The position numbers and the translations under genes were made by a program. Shown one piece after another: positions 8,035-16,904 of a DNA stretch of 42,679 bases; position 1 is the stretch's first letter, and each line of letters begins with the position of its first letter. The notes beneath the pieces are model-generated. The model searched no databases, had not been told where the DNA came from, and saw only the letters and a list, made by a program, of their open reading frames with translations. Source of the stretch: an uncultured bacterium (lineage in GTDB: Bacteria; Patescibacteriota; Minisyncoccia; Moranbacterales; UBA2206); contig CAIMIV010000048.1 of the NCBI GenBank assembly GCA_903841185.1, forward strand, positions 1 to 42,679, written 5' to 3'.

Positions 8035-8062
8035 AGTATACATTATTTATTCTTTTTGTCAA
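8035..8062 (-). promoter_or_regulatory. Consensus promoter of the 7272-7817 NUDIX gene
   Basis: The minus strand shows TTGACA (8057-8062), a 16-base spacer, then TATACT (8035-8040). The 5' leader would be about 210 bases. Confidence 0.65.
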
Positions 8063-8082
8063 TACGATTAGCCTAAATAATA

Positions 8083-8115
8083 ACAAAAACAAGGCTCAAA
8101 TAAGCCTTGTTTTTA
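8083..8115 (-). terminator. Terminator of the tRNA operon
   Basis: AACAAGGCT pairs with AGCCTTGTT, with flanking A- and T-runs, six bases past the tRNA-Asp 3' end. Confidence 0.75.
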
Positions 8116-8120
8116 ATCTG

Positions 8121-8194
8121 CGGGGCCGGCCGGACTCGAACCGGTGACCTACTGCGTGACAGGCAGTCGCTCTAACCAACTGAGCTACGGCCCC
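8121..8194 (-). tRNA. tRNA-Asp(GTC)
   Basis: The acceptor stem GGGGCCG/CGGCCCC, D-arm GCTC/GAGC, anticodon loop CTGTCAC (anticodon GTC) and T-loop TTCGAGT are all visible. The discriminator is G and CCA is not encoded. It is the last gene of a minus-strand tRNA operon. Confidence 0.9.
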
Positions 8195-8195
8195 A

Positions 8196-8275
8196 TTTGG
8201 AAATTTTTAATTACCAATTTTTAATTTCTATTCGCCGCAGCGGATGAAAATTGTGAATTGAAAATTAAAAAGTTG
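8196..8275. repeat. A+T-rich intergenic repeat between tRNAs
   Basis: AATTTTTAATT, ACCAATTTTTAATTTC and the inverted GAATTGAAAATTAAAAAG form a low-complexity imperfect inverted repeat around GCCGCAGCGGATGAAAA. Similar AATTGGAAATTC-type sequence occurs inside ligA. Confidence 0.4.
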
Positions 8276-8282
8276 TTGCTTG

Positions 8283-8356
8283 TAGCAGGAAAGAGATTCG
8301 AACTCTTGACCTCAGCGTTATGAGTGCTGTGCTCTAACCAACTGAGCTATCCTGCC
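8283..8356 (-). tRNA. tRNA-Met(CAT), elongator (or Ile2)
   Basis: The acceptor is GGCAGGA/TCCTGCT (1-72 is G-U), the anticodon loop is CTCATAA with anticodon CAT, and the T-loop is TTCGAAT. The paired 1-72 position separates it from the initiator at 8527-8598. A CAT anticodon could also be a lysidine-modified tRNA-Ile2; this cannot be settled by sequence alone. Confidence 0.85.
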
Positions 8357-8388
8357 TCTTTTTTCCCTTAAATTTTAATCTACTAATG

Positions 8389-8510
8389 TTGCGGAGGTAG
8401 GATTTTTACCTGCCGATAGGTAGGCGAACCTACAACCTCATGGTTACCTGCCTGCCGGCAGGCAGGTGAGCCACGCGAGCTGCTCCCGCCTTGGCGGGAC
8501 TCTACTCTGT
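8389..8510 (-). pseudogene. Initiator tRNA-Met-like copy C with palindromes in three loops
   Basis: Compared with the intact gene at 8527-8598, this copy keeps the 3' acceptor, T-stem and anticodon stem, but carries three insertions. TCCCGCCTTGGCGGGA (8484-8499) replaces part of the D-loop. The 20-bp palindrome CCTGCCTGCCGGCAGGCAGG (8447-8466) lies within the anticodon between A35 and T36. A degenerate relative of the same palindrome (8403-8424) is in the T-loop. The 5' acceptor is degraded (ACAGAGTAGAG). It cannot be a normal tRNA unless the inserts are removed. Confidence 0.8.
8447..8466. repeat. 20-bp perfect palindrome, copy 1
   Basis: CCTGCCTGCCGGCAGGCAGG is inserted in the anticodon of tRNA-like copy C with no target duplication. 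Confidence 0.9.
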
Positions 8511-8526
8511 TATTTTTTCATTTTTG

Positions 8527-8598
8527 TTGCGGAGGTAGGATTCGAACCTACAACCTCATGGTTATGAGCCACGCGAGCTGCCATTGCTCCACTCCGCT
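8527..8598 (-). tRNA. Initiator tRNA-fMet(CAT), intact copy B
   Basis: A 72-base cloverleaf. The acceptor GCGGAG/CTCCGC leaves an A1-A72 mismatch, which is the hallmark of bacterial initiator tRNA. The D-arm is GAGC/GCTC, the anticodon loop CTCATAA, and the T-loop TTCGAAT. The anticodon stem CGTGG/CCATG has only two of the three usual G-C pairs at 29-31/39-41; the third is U-A. CCA is not encoded. The GIY-YIG gene upstream reads into its first 37 bases. Confidence 0.88.
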
Positions 8599-8831
8599 AT
8601 GTTTTTTAATGTTTCTTTTCCGCAACCAGATTTCCAATATTTTTCACGTACCCTAGCGGACTCCCTATTATCACATTTCTCTATTATTTTTACTTCAAAA
8701 CTACCTCTATTTTTTGTTGATCTTGTTTTTCCTCTTTTATGTTCAGCAACTCTTCTTTCTAGATCACTTGTCATTCCGACATATATTCTTTGACTCTCCT
8801 TAAAATATAAAGCGTATACTATATAATGCAT
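8562..8831 (-). CDS. GIY-YIG nuclease-domain protein reading into tRNA-fMet
   Basis: An 89-residue single-domain GIY-YIG protein: YIVYAL and RIYVGMT give the GIY..YIG strands, RR-x2-EH follows, and a Glu lies near REKYWKSGCGKE. The family cleaves DNA by one-metal catalysis; small stand-alone members are common in CPR and some relatives are homing endonucleases. The last 11 residues are encoded by the start of the intact tRNA-fMet gene, and its ATG lies 21 bases after truncated tRNA copy A, so it sits between two tRNA copies. The native C-terminus was probably about residue 78. Whether it is active or mobile is inference. Confidence 0.8.
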   Translation of the reverse strand: MHYIVYALYFKESQRIYVGMTSDLERRVAEHKRGKTRSTKNRGSFEVKIIEKCDNRESARVREKYWKSGCGKETLKNIAEWSNGSSRGS

Positions 8832-8851
8832 AACTCAATATTTAACATTTT

Positions 8852-8931
8852 GATTCGAACCTACAACCTCATGGTTACCTGCCTGCCGGCAGGCAGGTGA
8901 GCCACGCGAGCTGCCATTGCTCCACTCCGCT
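8852..8931 (-). pseudogene. Initiator tRNA-Met-like copy A, interrupted and 3'-truncated
   Basis: The 5' end through the T-loop matches the intact gene at 8527-8598 base for base, except for the exact 20-bp palindrome insertion between A35 and T36 of the anticodon. The sequence stops after GGTTCGAATC, lacking the 3' T-stem and acceptor strand, and continues into the GIY-YIG leader. It is the first transcribed element after the operon promoter. Confidence 0.85.
8878..8897. repeat. 20-bp perfect palindrome, copy 2
   Basis: An identical 20-mer to 8447-8466, at the same position of the tRNA anticodon loop in copy A. Confidence 0.9.
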
Positions 8932-8969
8932 ATAAATATAAAAACATACGCTATCGAAACGCTTTGTTT

Positions 8970-8998
8970 AGTATACCCAAACTAAACGGAACTGTCAA
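8970..8998 (-). promoter_or_regulatory. Consensus promoter of the tRNA operon
   Basis: The minus strand shows TTGACA (8993-8998), exactly 17 bases, then TATACT (8970-8975). The -35 overlaps the 3' end of the upstream membrane-protein gene. Confidence 0.75.
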
Positions 8999-9531
8999 TC
9001 AATTACTTGGAAACTGCGCAAAAATTCCTCATATTGACTCAAAACCCCCAAGGCATCGCTTTGCGACAACACGAAGTTGTCATCATGGATAATCTTGTTT
9101 CTCACCTGATGAGCCTGTTGCATGCCAGCCACATTCACTATGTGCTCTTCTGGAATTTTTTCCAAACGCTCACCGAAATTATCCCCTTTATAGCCCATCC
9201 CCTTCACAATCTCATCAATAAAATCATCCGCCTCAATCAAGGCCACTTTGTAGTCCACCGGATTAGCACTTTCCAATTTCCTCCTAATAACTTCCCATTC
9301 TTTTCTAGTTTTTTTCTTTTTATCAATAATGGCTCGCGGCACGTCCATCCCATAGAAGCCCTCCCGAATATTTCCGGCCACCCCTCGTTGAATGAGCAGC
9401 AGAACAATATCAATAAAAAGCACGAGCGTGTAGATGCCCAGGATAATTTTTACCGTCAAGAAAAAACCTGAATGATAGAACTTCAGCACTCCGGCATATA
9501 GACCCCCTGCGATAAAAACTGTTTCTTCCAT
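8995..9531 (-). CDS. Membrane-anchored protein with a HEPN-like RNxxxH motif
   Basis: A 178-residue protein. A membrane helix lies near residues 22-48 (FFLTVKIILGIYTLVLFIDI). A soluble helical domain follows, with a long charged segment (KKKKTRKEWEVIRRKLESAN) and, near residues 140-150, QQAHQVRNKIIHDD. That string contains R-N-x3-H, the R-x4-H signature of HEPN domains, many of which are metal-independent RNases. The match is short, so the HEPN call is suggestive only; a DUF-type scaffold is the alternative. It is encoded just upstream of the tRNA operon promoter, with no partner nucleotidyltransferase next to it. Confidence 0.55.
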   Translation of the reverse strand: MEETVFIAGGLYAGVLKFYHSGFFLTVKIILGIYTLVLFIDIVLLLIQRGVAGNIREGFYGMDVPRAIIDKKKKTRKEWEVIRRKLESANPVDYKVALIEADDFIDEIVKGMGYKGDNFGERLEKIPEEHIVNVAGMQQAHQVRNKIIHDDNFVLSQSDALGVLSQYEEFLRSFQVID

Positions 9532-9582
9532 TTTTTTGTTTTAATAAAAAATATCTAAGAGCGTTGAGATTATGAACAGGCC

Positions 9583-11043
9583 TTAAGCCTTGTCGGCGAT
9601 TTCATAGGCATGCGCTGTGCGCAACAGATTTTCCTCATCAAACCATTTAGCCATCAACTGAAAACCTTGCGGCAACGGCACTCCGTCCACCTCCACCAAC
9701 GGTCCCGGCACAGAAATCGCCGGCACACCCACAATGTTGGCCGTAATAGTGAAAATATCCGCTAAATACATCTCCAGAGGATCGGCGGTTTTTTCGCCAA
9801 TCTTGAAAGCCGGCGTTGGAGTGGTTGGCGTCAGAATCAAATCCACTTCTGCAAAAGCCTTTTCGAAATCTTGCTTGATGAGCGTACGCACTTTTTGAGC
9901 GCGCAAATAATAGGCATCATAGTAGCCGGAGGAAAGCGCATAGGTGCCCAGCATAATGCGTCTCTTTACTTCCGCTCCCAAGCCAAAGCGTCGGGAATCC
10001 AAATAGGTCTCAATCAAGTTGCGATCCTCCGGTACAAAATCCAGCACGCTGTTCACATGGTCTACCGCGCGCATGCCATATTTGATGCCGTCAAATCTTG
10101 CCAGATTGGAGCTGACTTCGCACGGCATAATAATATAATACACCGGCAAGGCATATTTGGCATAGGGCAATTCAATTTCCTTGATTTCCGCGCCCAATTT
10201 TTTGTAAGTTTCAATCACTGCTAGGATGGATTTTTTCGGTCCTTCGCCCAAGCCATCAATATATTCGCGGACAATACCAATGCGCAAGCCCCGCACCTTT
10301 CCGGTCAAATATTGCGTGTAGTCTTTGGCGGGACTCTTGGCACTCGTGCCATCCATTTTACTTTCTCCACTAATCGCTCCGAGGATAATAGCCGCGTCTT
10401 CTACGTTCATGGTAATTGGTCCGATTTGATCCAAACTGGAAGCCATCGCCATCGCCCCATAGCGCGAAACTCGGCCATAGGTGGGCTTCAACCCCACTAC
10501 GCCACAGAAAGACGCTGGCTGGCGAATCGAGCCTCCAGTGTCAGTTCCGAGAGCCCAAACAGCTTCGCCGGAAGCCACGGCTGCGGCTGAACCGCCAGAA
10601 GAGCCTCCTGGCACTCTTTCCAAATCCACCGGATTTTTAGTGGCGCCATAAGCACTTTTTTCCGTCGAGGAGCCCATAGCAAATTCGTCCATATTCACCT
10701 TGCCCAAAATCACCGCACCGGCCTCTTTGAGACTGGTCACTACACCGGCATCATAGGGTGCGATATAGTTATCCAAAATTTTGGAACCGGCCGTGGCGCG
10801 CACGCCCGCCACGCATAAATTATCCTTGACTGCTCCCGGGATGCCTTCCAAGATGCCAATCTCTTCTCCCGCGGCAATTTTTTCATCTACTTTTCTGGCT
10901 TGCGCCAAGGCCAGCTCTTTGGTCAAAGTTAAATAGGCATTTAAGTTTTTATCCTTTTCTGCGATGATGGCAAAATATTTTTCCGCCAGCGCCACCGCGG
11001 AAATTTCTTTGTTGACTAATTTTTCGTGTAATTCTTTTATCAT
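9583..11043 (-). CDS. gatA: Aspartyl/glutamyl-tRNA amidotransferase subunit A
   Basis: A 486-residue amidase-signature protein, the catalytic subunit of GatCAB. The complex converts misacylated Glu-tRNA(Gln) or Asp-tRNA(Asn) to the correct amide form, using ammonia from glutamine hydrolysed by GatA itself. The Ser-cisSer-Lys triad is visible: Lys in AVKDNLC, then PGGSSGGSAAAVASG and GTDTGGSIRQPASFCG. The start is set at MIKELHEKL; an upstream ATG would add 16 residues from an inverted repeat. gatC lies upstream on the same strand beyond that repeat; gatB is not in the window. No Shine-Dalgarno sequence is seen. Confidence 0.95.
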   Translation of the reverse strand: MIKELHEKLVNKEISAVALAEKYFAIIAEKDKNLNAYLTLTKELALAQARKVDEKIAAGEEIGILEGIPGAVKDNLCVAGVRATAGSKILDNYIAPYDAGVVTSLKEAGAVILGKVNMDEFAMGSSTEKSAYGATKNPVDLERVPGGSSGGSAAAVASGEAVWALGTDTGGSIRQPASFCGVVGLKPTYGRVSRYGAMAMASSLDQIGPITMNVEDAAIILGAISGESKMDGTSAKSPAKDYTQYLTGKVRGLRIGIVREYIDGLGEGPKKSILAVIETYKKLGAEIKEIELPYAKYALPVYYIIMPCEVSSNLARFDGIKYGMRAVDHVNSVLDFVPEDRNLIETYLDSRRFGLGAEVKRRIMLGTYALSSGYYDAYYLRAQKVRTLIKQDFEKAFAEVDLILTPTTPTPAFKIGEKTADPLEMYLADIFTITANIVGVPAISVPGPLVEVDGVPLPQGFQLMAKWFDEENLLRTAHAYEIADKA

Positions 11044-11045
11044 AA

Positions 11046-11169
11046 CGATATTCGATTCGAAACTACGAATGTAATGCGAATCTACAAACAATTTTTAAAA
11101 AATATATTTTTACATCTAATTTTCCTTATGCCGTTCGTAGATTCGCAAATGTTTCGTAGTTTCGTATCG
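11046..11169. repeat. Imperfect inverted repeat between gatA and gatC
   Basis: Left arm 11046-11085 and right arm 11137-11169 share CGAAACTACGAA and TGCGAATCTAC in inverted orientation, around about 50 bases of A+T-rich sequence. The element fills the whole gatC-gatA spacer, so the operon transcript would contain a long hairpin just before the gatA start. Confidence 0.7.
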
Positions 11170-11170
11170 G

Positions 11171-11452
11171 TCATAAAACACTTTTTACTTTATCATAATT
11201 ATCTTTTCTCTCCGGAAACAATTCCACGATACCGGTCTGGTTGTCAAAATCACTCTGCGCGTCTTGGCGCAAGCGGTTTTCCATGCCGGTGATGTGCGCT
11301 GTGGGTTCCACACCATCCACATTCACTTCTTTCAGCTGATCAATCCACTCCAAAACTGCGGACATTTCAGTGGCCATTTTTTCCGTCTCCTGCTCGCTCA
11401 TCCCAATGCGAGCCAGACCCGCAATATGTTGGACTTCTTTTTTGGTAATCAT
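11171..11452 (-). CDS. gatC: Aspartyl/glutamyl-tRNA amidotransferase subunit C
   Basis: A 93-residue protein of normal GatC length, the small belt subunit that holds GatA and GatB together. The family pattern is clear: an N-terminal VQHIAGLARIGMSEQE helix, LEWIDQLKEVNVDGVEPTAH in the middle, LRQD, and a C-terminal FPER tail. It lies immediately upstream of gatA on the same strand, separated by the 124-bp inverted repeat. It starts without a Shine-Dalgarno sequence. Confidence 0.92.
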   Translation of the reverse strand: MITKKEVQHIAGLARIGMSEQETEKMATEMSAVLEWIDQLKEVNVDGVEPTAHITGMENRLRQDAQSDFDNQTGIVELFPERKDNYDKVKSVL

Positions 11453-11460
11453 AATCTTTG

Positions 11461-11608
11461 TAATTTTTGAATTTTTACAATTTTTAAATTTTTAAATAAA
11501 TTTTAATTTTCAATTTCTAAACCAATCCATGTTAAGCAAGCTTAGATATCTAAAAATTTAGATTTAAGAAATTATTTACAAAATTATAAAATTACAAAAT
11601 TTAAAAAT
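11461..11608. other. A+T-rich spacer with simple inverted repeats
   Basis: The gatC-ligA gap is almost only A and T, with repeated AATTTTTAAATTT-like tracts and an ATCTAAAAATTTAGAT palindrome. No gene is seen. Confidence 0.5.
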
Positions 11609-14056
<2,448 letters not shown>

Positions 14057-14092
14057 TCATTCTACGTTCAATAAATCTAAAAACAATATCCA

Positions 14093-14521
14093 TTAGAATC
14101 CATTTGTTACACATCGACCAGGAGTCGCATTGTTACAGATAATAGTTTTGGCAGCAGTGGTTATATTAGTTGCAGTAAAACCATATGCTCCAGTGGCCTT
14201 ATTGATAGCAGTTGTCCAACCAGCTGTGAGTTGCCAATTATTATTAGCCAATGCTGGAAAAACTCCAACACTAACAGCTGCGTCAGTACAAACATTAGTA
14301 CCTCCAATTGCCGTTGGGGCACCCATTATACTCGTCTTACTATCTATACATACCAAGACGGTTGCCACGGTAGATGTCATCGCCGTTAATGCTGCTGAAT
14401 CATTCGCCTTAGTTCTTGCACTTTGCAATCCCACCAAAATGGCGGAAGCCAAAATACCAATGATGGCGATGACGATCAAAAGTTCGATCAAGGTGAACGC
14501 TTTCATAAATTTGTTTTTCAT
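14093..14521 (-). CDS. Type IV pilin (major-pilin-like), Ala at the cleavage site
   Basis: A 142-residue prepilin with a short leader MKNKFMKA followed by [19 protein letters not shown], the type III signal and N-terminal helix of type IV pilins. The residue before the cleavage point is Ala, where most prepilins have Gly. The globular part is small, rich in Thr and Ala, with several Cys that could form disulfides (including a C-terminal pair). It is the last gene of the pilus cluster, but has its own leader with CTAGAAAGGCGGGTGAA shared with the pilin at 17867 and a TATAAT upstream, so it is probably also transcribed alone. Confidence 0.88.
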   Translation of the reverse strand: MKNKFMKAFTLIELLIVIAIIGILASAILVGLQSARTKANDSAALTAMTSTVATVLVCIDSKTSIMGAPTAIGGTNVCTDAAVSVGVFPALANNNWQLTAGWTTAINKATGAYGFTATNITTAAKTIICNNATPGRCVTNGF

Positions 14522-14546
14522 ATTTATATTTTCACCCGCCTTTCTA
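14522..14546 (-). promoter_or_regulatory. Conserved pilin leader motif, copy 1
   Basis: On the minus strand AACTAGAAAGGCGGGTGAA precedes the ATG. The same 19 bases precede the pilin at 18265. It replaces a normal GGAGG. Confidence 0.6.
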
Positions 14547-14598
14547 GTTTTCTCTCGAGAGAGAATTTAATTTTCTTATCCGTCTCTTACCTTCTTTT

Positions 14599-14604
14599 AT
14601 TATA
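14599..14604 (-). promoter_or_regulatory. -10 element of the 14093-14521 pilin
   Basis: ATATATAATAAAAG on the minus strand contains TATAAT. The predicted leader of about 70 bases holds a TTCTCTCGAGAGAA palindrome and the GGCGGGTG motif. Confidence 0.45.
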
Positions 14605-14634
14605 TATCATTTTTCCAAATTACACAAAATGTTT

Positions 14635-15120
14635 TTATGGAGACCGTGGCACATCTGCACTCACTGCTCGTTGCGTTTTCCCCGGCACAATCCCAATTGC
14701 ATTTATGATGGTTATTTCAGAAAATTTAGTGCTGGTGTCATCACAGTCAACAGGATCCATTGTCGTAGAATCAGCAGCGTGTCGCTTCATTAATTGAATA
14801 GTATAAAATTTTCCATTTGCATCTGTTTTTATTATTTTTCCTGATGCATTATCACAAGAAACATCCCCGTCATGCCAACTATCACCATCAAATTTTTTAT
14901 CTGGATGTGGCGCTGCATATCCGGCCACAATCACCGCCAAGGTTTTTTCGATCCCAGTGTCAGCGCGTTGGTAGGCCACCAAGGAATCATTGGAGCTAGT
15001 GGACATGTTGTGACCAATATTAGACACGAAAATGATGCTCAAGGTCGTCACCAGGACAATTGACAAAATCATGATGGTGGTGACCAAAATGGAGCCTGAA
15101 TTGTTTTGCAGTTTTTTCAT
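14635..15120 (-). CDS. PilX-like minor pilus-assembly protein
   Basis: A 161-residue protein starting MKKLQNNSGSILVTTIMIL; an upstream start adding 33 residues would overlap the preceding gene. The N-terminus (GSILVTTIMILSIVLVTTLS) resembles PilX-type minor pilins, which lack the strict FTLIE and have G-S-x-L. A small Asp/Cys/Thr-rich domain follows. It probably primes or caps pilus assembly. It is transcribed with the PilW-, PilV- and FimT-like genes upstream, 7 bases after the PilW-like stop codon. Confidence 0.65.
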   Translation of the reverse strand: MKKLQNNSGSILVTTIMILSIVLVTTLSIIFVSNIGHNMSTSSNDSLVAYQRADTGIEKTLAVIVAGYAAPHPDKKFDGDSWHDGDVSCDNASGKIIKTDANGKFYTIQLMKRHAADSTTMDPVDCDDTSTKFSEITIINAIGIVPGKTQRAVSADVPRSP

Positions 15121-15127
15121 ATTTTTT

Positions 15128-15772
15128 TTAATTGCCGTTAACAAACCCATAATCCCGCAGAGACACACTGGACTGAATCGTCGCCGAGTCATTGCCACCC
15201 GTGCAATCCCCTTGATCACAAATCTTCATCGCTATCGTGACGTGACCGAGACTACCAGGAGGCCCAGCGCTTGTCGGCGTTGATGAAGTCACATCAAAAT
15301 GCAAACTATCTACTCCGCCACTAATCATCTTCCCTGCTGAAATCCATGGATGTGGATTAGAATTATCACAACTAGTTACGGTTATTGCCTCTGAATTATC
15401 AGACATAGTGGTGGTAGTCGCTATCTTAGTTTCCACTGTCACATCCTTTCCATTTAACTTATATCGAAAACAGCTACTTCGGGAATAGTCATAGAACTCA
15501 ATGCTCCCACCATTAGGGGTGAAAACCGAACTCATGCGCAAAGTCTTGGCCATGAGTTCCATGCCATAGCGAGCATCTTCCACGTCTTGTTGGATGGCGC
15601 GCACTCGGGCGCGCGAGCTAAGCATATCAAAAAAAGTCCCCATGATCACCAATGTCATCACCGTGAAAATAAACATGGCAACCACCGCCTCGATGAGGGA
15701 AAAACCCTGCCTGCCAGCTGATCCACAACTAGGCATGGCCCTTTTATTTGTTATTTTTTTACTTATTTTCAT
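15128..15772 (-). CDS. PilW/PulJ-like minor prepilin
   Basis: A 214-residue prepilin with a 23-residue basic leader ending in RQG, then FSLIEAVVAMFIFTVMTLVI. The long leader and the FSLIEA form fit the PilW/GspJ class of minor pilins. The soluble part has the helical R-x-x-Q-x-D-x-E-x-A-R-Y-G-x-E stretch typical of the class. It would join PilV-, PilX- and FimT-like proteins in the initiating tip complex. It is closely packed with its neighbours (7 and 21 bases). Confidence 0.8.
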   Translation of the reverse strand: MKISKKITNKRAMPSCGSAGRQGFSLIEAVVAMFIFTVMTLVIMGTFFDMLSSRARVRAIQQDVEDARYGMELMAKTLRMSSVFTPNGGSIEFYDYSRSSCFRYKLNGKDVTVETKIATTTTMSDNSEAITVTSCDNSNPHPWISAGKMISGGVDSLHFDVTSSTPTSAGPPGSLGHVTIAMKICDQGDCTGGNDSATIQSSVSLRDYGFVNGN

Positions 15773-15793
15773 TTTTTCCTAGATTCACCTTGA

Positions 15794-16312
15794 TTAATGT
15801 GCTCCCCAAGTCCCACTTAGAGTGACTTCGGTATAAAAACATTTTGTCACGGGATTACAATGATTTTCATCGGAATCAGGCATATCACCTCCCCAAGTCA
15901 CTTCACTAGTTATTTTCTTATCAGAGCCGTCAGCCGCCACAATTATTCTTCTCTTAAAAAGCTCTTCACTACCACGTTCATATAATCCATTACCATTCAG
16001 CTGCAAATTGTAATCAGTGCTATTTTCTACGTTATCCGCATGTTTATAATCAATCCTTCCACTTTGAATACCCACAAATGCACTTGCTGCGCCACTTAGC
16101 CAATTATTATCCCGGATATTACGCACCAGTTCAAGCCCTTCTTGCGCCAATTGTCCGGCGATGGTTTCGTTTCTCCGATTCATCGAATCGGCCATGCTCT
16201 GATTGATGAGACTGACCACTCCCAAAATGCCGATGGTGAACAACGCCGTGGAAAACAACACCTCAATGAGGGAAAATCCAGCGTTACTATTTATTTTTTT
16301 CTTGATGGTCAT
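15794..16312 (-). CDS. PilV/GspI-like minor prepilin
   Basis: A 172-residue prepilin: leader MTIKKKINSNAG, then FSLIEVLFSTALFTIGILGV, and further on AQEGLELVRNIRDNNWL, a motif found in PilV-like proteins of CPR and Gram-positive type IV systems. The Glu at +5 is present, so it should be processed by PilD and inserted in the minor-pilin complex. It lies 11 bases after the FimT-like gene and 21 before the PilW-like gene, in the same transcript. Confidence 0.8.
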   Translation of the reverse strand: MTIKKKINSNAGFSLIEVLFSTALFTIGILGVVSLINQSMADSMNRRNETIAGQLAQEGLELVRNIRDNNWLSGAASAFVGIQSGRIDYKHADNVENSTDYNLQLNGNGLYERGSEELFKRRIIVAADGSDKKITSEVTWGGDMPDSDENHCNPVTKCFYTEVTLSGTWGAH

Positions 16313-16323
16313 TTTTTTGTTGT

Positions 16324-16872
16324 TTAATTTTCAGTTACTTCTCCGGCAGCATTAATAGTAAGTGAAGTTGCCTCTCCTGCAGCACTAAAATTTATTGTTA
16401 AGGGTAGCAATGTGCCAGTATCGTTAGCATCCGTAACCGGAGCAAATGGAATATGGAAATATACCTTCGCTTTATTTACAACATCTGACATAGTCACGTC
16501 ATTATCCAAAACAAAATCACTACCCACTGGACTTTCGGTGCCTCCTGAATATCCATCATCTTCCAAGCATGTTTTGCCGGCTACTTTGGTATAAAAAATA
16601 TTGTAAGTATGATCATCGCTAAATTTAAACCCATAGCCGCACGGTGTGAATTCAACCCCACCCACTGTTTGAGTTTTTCCTTGCAGGGCGTAGCCTTGGG
16701 CCAAGCGGATGACCGTAGCCACTTCCCGTTGCGCCGCCCGCAAAGCGGCGTTGTGCCTGGATGATTGATAGGACTCAAAACCAGCGGCCGCCAAAATGCC
16801 CATAATCGCCATGACGACTAATAATTCTATCAGGCTAAACCCCCACTTTTTTCCCAAAAATTTCTGTTGCAT
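16324..16872 (-). CDS. FimT/GspH-like minor prepilin
   Basis: A 182-residue prepilin: leader MQQKFLGKKWG, then FSLIELLVVMAIMGILAAAG and ALRAAQREVATVIRLAQGYA, the helical pattern typical of the GspH/FimT group. The soluble domain has a Cys pair (residues in TPCGYG and KTCLED) likely to form a disulfide. It probably belongs to the pilus initiation complex; FimT proteins in other bacteria also bind DNA during uptake, which fits with comF nearby, but no DNA-binding motif is evident here. Confidence 0.8.
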   Translation of the reverse strand: MQQKFLGKKWGFSLIELLVVMAIMGILAAAGFESYQSSRHNAALRAAQREVATVIRLAQGYALQGKTQTVGGVEFTPCGYGFKFSDDHTYNIFYTKVAGKTCLEDDGYSGGTESPVGSDFVLDNDVTMSDVVNKAKVYFHIPFAPVTDANDTGTLLPLTINFSAAGEATSLTINAAGEVTEN

Positions 16873-16880
16873 ATTTTCTT

Positions 16881-16895
16881 GGAGGTTCAGCCTCC
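16881..16895. repeat. Small palindrome of the GGAGGTT-AACCTCC family
   Basis: GGAGGTTCAGCCTCC lies between pilD and the FimT-like gene. It resembles the doublet at 21706-21742. Confidence 0.55.
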
Positions 16896-16904
16896 ATTTT
16901 CAAT

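Noticed and set aside
8389-8931. tRNA insertions as ordinary group I or archaeal-type introns
   Set aside because: The inserts are 16-20-base perfect palindromes with no intron core and no bulge-helix-bulge. Three loops are filled in one copy, and an intact copy exists alongside.
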